Positions 31,659 through 40,526 of a stretch of DNA of 64,000 bases are shown here, piece by piece. The notes below the pieces were generated by a model that had not been told where the DNA came from, ran no database searches, and worked only from the letters and a program-made list of their open reading frames with translations. Numbering within the stretch: the stretch's first letter is position 1; every line of letters starts with the position of its first letter. A program made the translations under genes and the position numbers. Source of the stretch: Tulasnella sp. 424 (Eukaryota; Basidiomycota; Agaricomycetes; Cantharellales; Tulasnellaceae); the NCBI GenBank assembly GCA_019633425.1, contig WSUB01000061.1, positions 124,001 to 188,000 on the forward strand, given 5' to 3'.

Positions 31659-32006
31659 TCAACATCCACACCAGCAAGAGCGGTCGCGACAATCAGCCGT
31701 AATACATCCACAATTGAAGCAACAGCAACTGCAGTCCTCCTTTCAAGTTATGTCAAAAGCCAGTCGTTACCATACTGTTCGCTTCAGAGGAAAAAAGAAC
31801 GAATTACTCACATAGCAAAATCCTCCTCGAGGTCTCATTGCCTCGCCACGAGCGGTCATTGGGGAGACCTGGGCAGGTTGGGTGTCGGCAACGTTAGACG
31901 TGCGTGCCGCCATCTGCATTGTCTGGGTATACGTCGAAGAAAGGGATGGTGCAAGGCGCGCAGGTGATGGTGGTCGGATGCCCTCTGTTGTAGGAGAGTA
32001 GTACAT
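31659..32006 (-). CDS. Small RPRGG / cysteine-rich tail protein (minus copy 6)
   Basis: Exons 32006-31812 (65 residues, MYYSPTTEGIRPPSPARLAP to RPRGGFCY) and 31739-31659 (EDCSCCCFNCGCITADCRD to SCWCGC-stop, 10 cysteines in 26), with a 72-bp intron (GTGAGT...GAAAG). It lies outside the 5.2-kb duplication and is more diverged from copies 3 and 5, yet keeps exon lengths, RGG position and the CWCGC end. That conservation is the best evidence within the window that the family is under constraint. Confidence 0.7.
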
Positions 32007-32113
32007 TGCGGATACAATAACAAATTGCAAGAGGAGAGCGAGAGAAACAGAGTAGAGAAAAAGACTAACGGGGGAGGGTGAGAGGGCTCGCTGACAGAAA
32101 ATGCAAAGTTGTG

Positions 32114-32121
32114 TATAAATA
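32114..32121 (-). promoter_or_regulatory. TATA-like box of minus copy 6
   Basis: TATTTATA on the minus strand, 108 bp upstream of the start at 32006; same motif and similar distance as in copies 2, 3 and 5. Confidence 0.5.
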
Positions 32122-32129
32122 ATCGCATG

Positions 32130-33754
32130 TCTCGCGTATTTCTTGGCGTTCTGGTCATAGGCTGCTCAAACTTGAATATACTGGGATTGGACGGCCTTTG
32201 CACAGCGTTTCCTAAAAGAGAGCTGGTCTAGGTTGCCGGAGATTGCTGTCGACCCTGCCAAGCCTGACGAGTTAAGGGACTGCCCTCAGGGGTTTGTGCA
32301 ATGGGGAAAGTCTTATAAATCGCACTGCTTCAGGCTGTAACGTCACTCATGCTGTGCCACGGATCGCGTTGAGCAACCTGCGAGTAGGAAATATCGTCCA
32401 AGTCTAAATCTAAGCTGCTACCTTATGACATGACGAGGGAGTTGAGAGGGTGTTTGCATATTCTCCTAGGGGAGCAAGGTGAGCCATAACAGATACTCGG
32501 GACAGATCATGGTTCGGAGAGCAAATGGGGAGAGGTCCGGAGGGACTCAGTAGCACAGGCGGCTGTCTTCACTTGGTACAGATTCCTACAAGGTTGCGCC
32601 ATTGCTGATACTGGCGTACTCGAAGGAAAGGGAGATAGAACGAAGTCATGTTTTGCCTGTGTTGGCGTGAACAGTCATAGCTCCTAACAGGGTCTTGCGG
32701 AACCGCCCTTAAGTTTTGTTTATCGGGTGATGGTAAAGGGTGTCCGGGCGTATTCAATGGTTGATTGGGTCCAGACACACGCACAGGTCATTCCTTGGTG
32801 TGACTTCTCTGCCTTCTTCCCCAGCCAAACTTAGGACTCTCAGGGTGGCGAACCTATGACAGCCCCGTTCAATTTCTATGCACTAAGTCAGGTACGGTCT
32901 CCAATTGGACGATAAGACCCAGGTTCCTGCTTTCAGGTCATTAGATCCAGCCAGCAGGGACACCTCGACAAGCTATGACCAATGTTTCCGGAAATCCACA
33001 TTCTGGGCTCCTTGAAGGGCACTTGAAAATCTATCATCACGATATTTACTATCGAAGACTGCGTTGATTGCATTTGCTAAGTTCATTGGTTCAGAACCCC
33101 CAGATTCTGAACCCCGTCTCTCATTGAGCGCTCACGCATCAGGCAAACAACCCCGCGTGACCCAGGTTCTCTGTCCCACAGATATTAGTGCTTGCACTAA
33201 TGATGCCCGCAGCCTTGGTCATCGCAAGGCATTTGGGGGCGGTTCCAGTCAGCCGATCCCGAATCCATGATATACTAAGAGTAAGGTTTCCCGATCTGGA
33301 AATGCAGCGGAATCGTGGACCCTGAGCTCGCGGGATGATACGATTTTCGGGTAGGGAGGGCCGTGAAGCGGGCGGGGCTGAAGAAGCCGAACGTCAACGG
33401 AACTAGGTGTTTAGGGATGTCCCGCTGAGTCGGTGCTTCGATTCGCGTAAATATCACGTTAAACTTGTCATTATCGATGAAATGGACATCATACTTCCAC
33501 AACGTTCAAATCTCCATCTTCCGCCGGCGCCTGGAGCCACCTTCTCAATCGACAGAGGCGTACAACTCCGATTACCTCGTATGGACGAAATACACAACTT
33601 TTCCAGAGGCACATTATGGATTGACAAATTCAGGCTACGCCGAAGTCCACAGTTGTTTATTTGAATATTTTTACGACCACTGAGCTGTCGTTTATTCTCT
33701 CTTCCGTGGGGTACGGTATAAGTATGATCTACTTGCCGGCGGGCTTGAACCGCT
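32130..33754. other. Intergenic, no supported gene
   Basis: About 1.6 kb with only short open frames on both strands. No domain, repeat shared with the rest of the window, or tRNA-like structure was recognised. Confidence 0.4.
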
Positions 33755-35110
33755 ATGAGCCCAGTCAACCCCCTTCTGCACCAATCTACCTCCTCCCCTT
33801 CATCGGCTCCAAGCGCTTTGCCCTCACGCATCTTACCACAAATGTCAATAATATTGGCGCCTTCGCCAACTTCCACCTCATTCCTCACCTCCTTGGAGTC
33901 GGTGGACATGAGACGTTTCAGATCCTTTCTCGCCTACGCCCACCTTCGAGCTCTCAAGAACGACACTCCTCGACTGGTAGTCAAGAGGAAGAACAAGAAA
34001 CGCAAAGTGCAGGACGATCACACTGCATTGCTGCCGCCAATATCGGAGAAACCGCCTTTGGAGTCGGGAACAGTTTCGGACGATGCGGCACTGCCGTACA
34101 TCAGCGCTGAAGGGAAAAGTCTTGAGCTTCTTCAAGTGGGAGAAGAAGAAAGAAGTGTCCCCACCACCCCAGTAAGATGGAACCTAGTCCCAGCAACGCC
34201 CCCCATGACCCCCGAAGCGTCCAGCAGCACAGACGCCACCTCACTTCCGACACCACCATCTCCCGTCTTCTACGCAACGTCGTTCCTGTATCCTTCCACC
34301 ACAGACGTGATTAATGACCCGGATTTGTCCGGGCCTGGAAGTCCTTCTGCCAGGGACGAAATTCGGGAAGAACGTGACGTCATGTCGGGGGCATCTAAAA
34401 AGATGTATTTGATCCCGTCCATGGCAAGCTCACAAACTTTGCCTCGCCTTCCGACTTCGGATAGTCGATCGACGTTGACAGCGGGCCCACCCTCCCCATC
34501 GATAGCAGTGGAAGGGGCTTCACCTCTGGAAGCCCAAGTGTTGGGGGGACAGGGCGCGGCGAAAGGCCTACAGAACGACTCTTCGTCTCCCCACCAAACC
34601 GATTCCTACGAATCGCTATCCAAGGTCCAGCCTTTCTCGACCAGACCTGTGTCAATTCCTCCATCACTGCACCCCCGAGCCATCTCATCGGTATCGCTCA
34701 CTGGAGTCCCACCAGTCTGTCTCGAAGGGCCATCAGCCTCGTTCCTCGCGGCAAAACTGTCCACATTCAAAAATCGTGTTCGGCATCGTTGGGGCTCAGA
34801 AGGGGCGATCGGTGACCAGTTTCGGTCGAGCCAAATGCAATGCAATCTCAAAGACTACGAGGTCCCTTCGGGGCCCCGTCATATTCCCTCCCCTCCGGTT
34901 GCGCCTTCGTCTAGTTCGGTATACCAAGTGGAGAGTCGCTCGCGGTGGTCCGAGTCTTCGTCCGAGCATCTCGCAACCGTTAGATTGCGGGCTGCAGAAG
35001 GGAAACGCGAGTCTGCAGGTTTCAAGCTACCTTGGACAAGGGGTAGGGGATCGAGCATCGGGTCGAGCGAGATCTTTCTGCCCCGAACATTCTGGGGGAA
35101 AGCGAAATAG
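33755..35110 (+). CDS. Hypothetical disordered Ser/Pro-rich protein
   Basis: Single exon of 451 residues from ATG 33755 (MSPVNPLLHQSTSSPSSAPS). Ser/Pro/Thr-rich with a basic patch VVKRKNKKRKVQ near residue 80 that looks like a nuclear localisation signal, and a second basic region around STFKNRVRHRWGSEG. The C-terminus FLPRTFWGKAK is short and basic. No catalytic or membrane domain is visible. Compositionally like the 432-residue protein at 17891, but I see no alignable stretch between them. Function unknown. Confidence 0.7.
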   Translation: MSPVNPLLHQSTSSPSSAPSALPSRILPQMSIILAPSPTSTSFLTSLESVDMRRFRSFLAYAHLRALKNDTPRLVVKRKNKKRKVQDDHTALLPPISEKPPLESGTVSDDAALPYISAEGKSLELLQVGEEERSVPTTPVRWNLVPATPPMTPEASSSTDATSLPTPPSPVFYATSFLYPSTTDVINDPDLSGPGSPSARDEIREERDVMSGASKKMYLIPSMASSQTLPRLPTSDSRSTLTAGPPSPSIAVEGASPLEAQVLGGQGAAKGLQNDSSSPHQTDSYESLSKVQPFSTRPVSIPPSLHPRAISSVSLTGVPPVCLEGPSASFLAAKLSTFKNRVRHRWGSEGAIGDQFRSSQMQCNLKDYEVPSGPRHIPSPPVAPSSSSVYQVESRSRWSESSSEHLATVRLRAAEGKRESAGFKLPWTRGRGSSIGSSEIFLPRTFWGKAK

Positions 35111-36315
35111 GTAGGATGTGCAGCTACTCGGTTAAAGGTTCGCGACCCGTCCAGCGGTTCCGCTATTAACTTGTTATATTATTGGTCTTCGTTGATTATT
35201 TGGTATGGTTATTGAAACGTTTCGTTCAGTGTTATATTGCAGAGTAGTCCCGGACTGATTAGAACTTGGCGCTCGGGTTTTGTCGTGGTCTCCCCATTCC
35301 GATTTCGCGTTGTTTTGTTGTAATATTCACCGAGCGAGTCGTAAATCGACATTATATTTGGCCAGTGAATGGTATAGCTAAATGTGTTTCAAGTTGGGGT
35401 GGAGAAGGAGAATACCAGCGGAGGCGAATCCAGGCTGGCGAAGGTGTTGGTATTGCGGGACGACTCTAGACTGGAACCCAAGCGAATGAGCGAGGGTATC
35501 TATGGCTAGGGAGAGGACCACCAAGGTAATTTCTTCGATTTGTGCATGTCCCAAGCTTCAAGGTGCCCTGGACAAGGTCGGAGAAAAGGAATGCCGTTGC
35601 TTGAAAGGGTGATCACGATGAAAAGGACCTCCACGCTGCATATGCGTGTAATCAAGAGGAATTACTGAGCTGGCGTGGAAGAGGGAGAAATTAATGGGTC
35701 CCTTGATTCGTGGTCTTGATCCCACCGGAGCTCAGTGTCAAAGCTTGGGGCTCATGTGAGAGGCACGTGCGCTTATTGCAGCTTCGACCAGAATCAAACG
35801 AGCAACAAACCGGCTCCGCGCTTTCCTTCCCCAACCACTGGCCCACATCGCCAGAAAGGATGCTGTCCCTTCCAGCACCATGGACTCTACTTCCAAAGCT
35901 CTCTGACATCCCGCAAATATGCAATTTCGTGCGTCTTCTAATTATCATTTGAAACGCACGTGTCGTGAACTGGACTGACTTTTCGCCTTCACCCACCGGT
36001 CATGACGCCGATACCCTATCCATTGCTTAGGAGCACGATGGTGCAGCATTGTTCGTCCAAACATTCCTCCTGGTTGGGATAGTCGTGAGCTATCTTCCAC
36101 AGGTTAGTGCCAGGATGCCTCAGGGGAAGACGTGTGCTGATCCCAGCCAAATAGCACCTCAACATAATTACTAAAGGCTCGTCAGAAGGATTCAGCCCCT
36201 GGTTCCTCCTGCTCGGTTGTACATCAGCGAGCTCAGGACTTATAAACGTGTAAGAACACCTTTTCATAGTCGTCGCTCCCCAGCCGACAGAGTTTCGTTT
36301 TAGACTTGCCTTGCA
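35111..36315. other. Intergenic, no supported gene
   Basis: About 1.2 kb between the disordered-protein gene and the PQ-loop gene. Only short open frames without recognisable content. Confidence 0.4.
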
Positions 36316-37568
36316 ATGGGAGTCTGTCAAATGCTGTCGTCATGTTGTGCGTCCGCCCATCCGAGGCTATATTGCTTATCAACTCACTCACCGGTACCCT
36401 TCGTACTCAGGGCCCACTTCTGTGCTACGAAAGCTTGGGCGGGATTGAAATTGTAGGCCTCCAGTGGTTCGTCTTCACCGTAATGTACGCTTTGGGCTTT
36501 TTTGGACCTCTTGCACCTTCACTCACCCACCTCTTCCCAGCCTCGTACTCTTCCTCATATACTTTCCTCCGCACCTCAAATATGTTGAATATCGAGCCAC
36601 AGCTCACCCTGGTCACCCAAAGAACTGCGAGTGCGAACCATGCGAAGCAGCGAGAGCCGGTCCGCAGGTGAACACTACCCCTGAATGGAAGTTGGCCATT
36701 GTCCTTTCTTGGGTTGTTTTCATTCATCTGTAAGTCAGATGCACTCCACGTCCTACGGCTACCTCCTCATCTCTTGCTTTCATTTAGCTCGCTGTGCCTG
36801 TTCATCACTGTCATCCTCCTATACAGCTCGCCCTCCTCACCTGATGGAGTGCCTGCTGAACGCGTCTTTATCTGGACAACTTTCCTTGGGCTCTGCTCCA
36901 CCTCGCTCTCTTTCATCCAGTACATGCCCCAGCTTCTGCACACATATCGAACCAAGTTGGTTGGTGCCCTCAGTATTCCCGCGATGTTGATCCAAAGTCC
37001 AGGTGCTGCGCTGATGGTCTACATCATTGCATCTAAGTAAGACACTCACTTCGTAGCGTAATTAACGATTGCTAATGTCGATATTTCACTTTAGGCCCGG
37101 GACGAATTGGACAAGTACGTTTGGACTTCAGTCTGATTCGAGCGAGCCCCTGATATATATCGGACTAATACTTCGGCTCCCTCTTGTCTAGGTTGGCTCG
37201 TATATGCCACAGCAGGCTGCCTCCAAGCTACGCTCTTGACTATGTGCCTCATCTGGAAAGCTCGTCAGAAGAGACTGGGGATCGACGATTTCGGGAATCC
37301 CCTGCCTGACGCTCCTTCGGGGTCACACTTCCAACATCACACTCCTCCTTCGAATCAAATACCCGACTATGGTTCAAACGGCCAACCGCCTATCTACAGT
37401 GCGCCGACTGTTGGAGCTGGAACGGAGGTCGCAGAAGAACAAGAGACAGTTGTCGCTGTGACGAGAGCGGTTGAAGATGCTATGGAGACTACGCCTCTCT
37501 TGCCAGGACAGCAATCGTCGAGCGAAGAGACCCAGAAACAAGGATGGAGGAAGTGGCTAGCTCTTTAA
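36316..37568 (+). CDS. PQ-loop repeat membrane protein
   Basis: Multi-exon membrane protein. The clearest signature is the PQ-loop SLSFIQYMPQLLHTYRTK followed by the usual small-residue helix (ALSIPAMLIQSPGAALMVYI), as in the PQ-loop/cystinosin/SWEET-like family of transporters. Upstream helices include ESLGGIEIVGLQWFVFTV joined to LVLFLIYFPPHLKYVEY, with a Cys-rich loop (NCECEPCEAARA), and LSLCLFITVILLYSS. The C-terminal tail (from about 37290) is hydrophilic and ends QKQGWRKWLAL-stop; its ETTPLLPGQ resembles a dileucine sorting signal of vacuolar proteins. Substrate unknown. The first exon is uncertain: ATG 36316 (MGVCQMLSS) is offered, but the join to the first membrane helix was not resolved. 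Confidence 0.7.
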
Positions 37569-37644
37569 TTGCCGGAGGTGACTTTTTCCTGTGCTTGTTT
37601 CTTTTTCGTCGCGCAAACTTTCGTTCTCTCCACGGGTGGCGCAA

Positions 37645-38057
37645 TTAGCGAACGTTAGGTTCGAGGTTCAATAGGGCTCTCTGCCTTGCGACAATGTCAT
37701 GGCTGTAGTGCTTCTCATCTGTGAGACAAACGTTGTACATTGCTATCTCGCGGCCTTGTGCCGTGACGGCGCTAACCGTAGACAAAAAATGGTTAACGTT
37801 GCTGCTCTGCAACGAGGGTTGGGTCGGGTCCCCAGTTTGAGACAAGTTAATCGATGAGCCACCAGCCGTTCTAGAGCTGCCTCGAATGCCGAGAGGTGAC
37901 AGCCGGTCACTCGTTGGCCCCTGGTCGCCTCGAGGTCGGTGTGATCTCACCTCACGTGACCCAGACTGCTGCTCGCCTCGTTTAGGGCACGAACGATATC
38001 CTTGCAGTGTGTTTGACACCAGCTTGCACGCCTTTCCCTGCCATCTTCATTTGCCAT
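37645..38057 (-). CDS. Hypothetical small helical protein
   Basis: ATG at 38057 starts MANEDGRERRASWCQTHCKD, leading into a helix-like VRALNEASSSLGHV. A GTGAGA donor and a CTCTAG acceptor join in phase to TAGGSSINLSQTGDP and a second helical stretch ending RQRALLNLEPNVR-stop, about 110 residues in total. I do not recognise the family; small coiled subunits of larger complexes look like this. The splice model is my own and unconfirmed. The gene is convergent with the PQ-loop gene (77 bp apart) and divergent from the gene at 38252. Confidence 0.45.
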
Positions 38058-38064
38058 AACGAGC

Positions 38065-38072
38065 GTATAAAA
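38065..38072 (+). promoter_or_regulatory. TATA box upstream of the gene at 38252
   Basis: GTATAAAAGG, a near-consensus TATA box about 180 bp upstream of the ATG at 38252 with pyrimidine-rich leader sequence between them. Confidence 0.5.
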
Positions 38073-38251
38073 GGACCTCTGAACTCCCACTTGTGATGCC
38101 CCATGAAAAAGCAATCCTGTCACTTTCGACCTTCTTATTCACTTTACATTTGAGTTAATATTTCATCTTCTTTCCCTCGCACTCTCGTATTTTCATCAGT
38201 GCTACTACCCATCCCTATTCGCTACTTATCATCACTGCATCTCCTCGCACG

Positions 38252-38969
38252 ATGGTAGTCTTTGGCCGGTCCACGAATTCTTCCCGCTCCTCCTCCTGCT
38301 CCTCCGATTCTTCATCCTCCATTCCAAAGACACTCCGCAACCGTTCACGCTCCTCGACAGCCAAAGCACCCAAACCCTCCGCTCCTTCTCTCACCAAACG
38401 TATCTCGTCATCCATCCGACCCACTCCCAAACCCCAGCCCTCGCTCATTCGCCGTGCCTCGTCGTCCCTGTCGGATTTCGACTCGGCCAGATGGGAGAAG
38501 CGGATGTTGAAACGTATCCAGAGATTCCAAAGGGATCATCCTATCCTGATGAGGGTCATTGGCACTGGCCTATGCATCGCCGGTGCTGGTGTTAGTGCCT
38601 TAGCCATGCCCGCCGTTCTTGGTGCTTTTGGAATCAAGCTGGCTGTAGCCAACGGTACGTTCCAGAGTATCAATACCTATGGATGATGCTGATGCTTGAC
38701 TTTGGATAGCCCCGATGATGCTCGCTGAAGGACTTGCCGCTGGGTCCGCTGCCCTTCCCATGACAACAGCGAACATTGCTGCCGGAGCCAAGGTTCTCGC
38801 CCTCGACATCGGCAAACGTCTCTTGGCTGGTCCTCCCGAGTCCCCGACTGAACGCGGTATGTTCGGATTCTTGCCACGGAGGAAGAACAGTAACTCGTCC
38901 ACTCTAACGGAGTCGGAGTCCAGGGTTGGTGTGTTGGGTGACCTGCCTCTCGTATCCTCCACGAAGTGA
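38252..38969 (+). CDS. Hypothetical protein with Gly/Ala-rich hydrophobic segments
   Basis: Two exons joined in phase by a 55-bp intron (GTACGT...GATAG near 38656-38710), about 220 residues. The N-terminal third is Ser-rich and basic (MVVFGRSTNSSRSSSCSS...). Two Gly/Ala-rich hydrophobic stretches follow, GTGLCIAGAGVSALAMPA with VLGAFGI, and GLAAGSAALPMTTANIAAG, and then a polar tail ending PLVSSTK. The first stretch loosely recalls the IFI6/ISG12 glycine-rich membrane segment, but the rest of that family's pattern is not clear. A TATA box lies upstream. Function unknown. Confidence 0.7.
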
Positions 38970-39211
38970 TGCCGTTGACGTTCCCATTTTCAAACGTTTA
39001 TTTTGCATTTCATCATGTTGTACTTTATCTTGTGAGCTGGGCTTGCCCCTTGTTGCATCATTCAACACACTTCATTCCTCCCAAATTCCATATATCATCC
39101 ACTCATTTCATTGTACTTTAATGATATATCCAACGCTCCTTTGGGCTTTACGGTGTGCGTGCTCCAACCATACATACTCGTCATCCTGGGGAAGTGGCCG
39201 AGAGAGAAATC

Positions 39212-39911
39212 GGGTTGCTCGGCAACCCTGCTTTCAAAAACGATAAAATGTAAACACCGTCCTTCTACGCTCCCGCGGTTGGTGTGATATTAAACAATAG
39301 CCAATCGCGGCTCTCGTTTCTGCACGCTCCCCCAGCTCGAACTAGACCATGACCATACAGCCATTTCTTTCGCAATCTACGCTATGCCATGACGCTTTGG
39401 AGGGCAGTTCATACTCAGGTTTACCTTCAGGACCATCCTTCTTAATGCGAGTGTAAGATCATGCTTACCATTTCATGCATGCGCCTCCTTTCCTCGTTCA
39501 GTCACTCCAGGCGTATATCCTCTTCAGCAACTTTGGAATTGACGCCCTGAGTGAACAGAGGTGTGTTAAATGGCCGGAGCAGTCGAACCTTCTCGGGGTC
39601 CCTCCCTTGACTCATTGCAACGTAAGCGTTGAGTTCAAAATACTTATTGGTTGATGCTCTCAGTCGCGGGCTTGTCGATGTCGACGATTACTCGATCGAG
39701 GTTTGAAATTGGGATTTGTGGTCCGTGAACGCAAATGCAGGTACATTGCCGTACTGACGAAGCAGGAACCACTGTGAAAGATTACCCCCTCCTCTGTACT
39801 CTGTAAAGAATACACTGCGTTTCTAGCTAAGATGTATGCTACTACACTCCTCGGACACTTTGAATATCTAATAGTATGTGTCCTCGTGCGATTATTGCGG
39901 CCGAGCAACCC
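39212..39911 (+). repeat. TIR-bearing dispersed repeat, copy 2
   Basis: About 700 bp, the longest copy. Left end GGGTTGCTCGGC (39212-39223), right end GCCGAGCAACCC (39900-39911). It aligns along its length with 131-774 with scattered substitutions and small indels, including shared blocks such as CATGCTTACCATTTCAT and GACGATTACTCGATCGAGG. No protein-coding capacity. It lies downstream of the gene at 38252 and beyond the 3' end of the FunK1 kinase. Confidence 0.72.
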
Positions 39912-40526
39912 TTTTGTCGCCCGTGGGCGACGTTGCAAGTCGCTTAGCCAAGCATTGCCCCCGAACATCGAATGTTCTTCGGCGCGTGTCCAGAACATTA
40001 CCAATCCCCCCACGTGTCCGTCCCTTCAAGCCGAGCAAAGCGAGGCAAACACGTTGCGTAAGCGGCCGCTGGGAAGGAGCGTGCAACAAAACGTGAGCCG
40101 CGTCCGAGAGGGAGAGGGGAGGGATCGGAAGAAGGACGGAAAGAACGGGGGAACAGAAAGGGAAAAGTCAGCGAAGGTCGCAAACAAGGAGACAGCAACG
40201 TACGGGATGGAGCGCGGAGGACAGGGGCCACAAGGAACGGAGAAGGATTCAAGGGGGAATCAGGGAGAAGACCATCTCGAAGAACGCGAAAAAGGCGAGG
40301 AGAGTGATCATAAGTAACAGACATACCGCGCATCGGAGGGATAAAGAGGAACGTCGTCGAGCGGGAGGAGGAAGGCGAGAAGAGGGTATGGAGAGTCAAA
40401 TACGGGATCGCAAAGACAAGAGAGCGGACAAGGGGAAGAAGGATATAAATAGGGAGGAGTGAGGTCAAAGAGCGCAGGAGACCTGGACCAGCGCTGTGGC
40501 CAGGAATAACGTACTTGGTAGTCGGT
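39912..40526. other. Purine-rich intergenic tract
   Basis: From about 40085 to 40480 the plus strand is strongly G/A-rich, interrupted by few pyrimidines. Reading frames through it are long but low in complexity (runs of Arg, Lys, Glu, Gly), so I do not call a gene. The tract ends at the stop codon of the FunK1 kinase. Confidence 0.5.

Noticed and set aside
39832..40317. Plus-strand open frame rich in Arg, Lys, Glu and Gly
   Set aside because: It starts inside the TIR repeat and continues through the purine-rich tract, so its length and composition follow from base bias.
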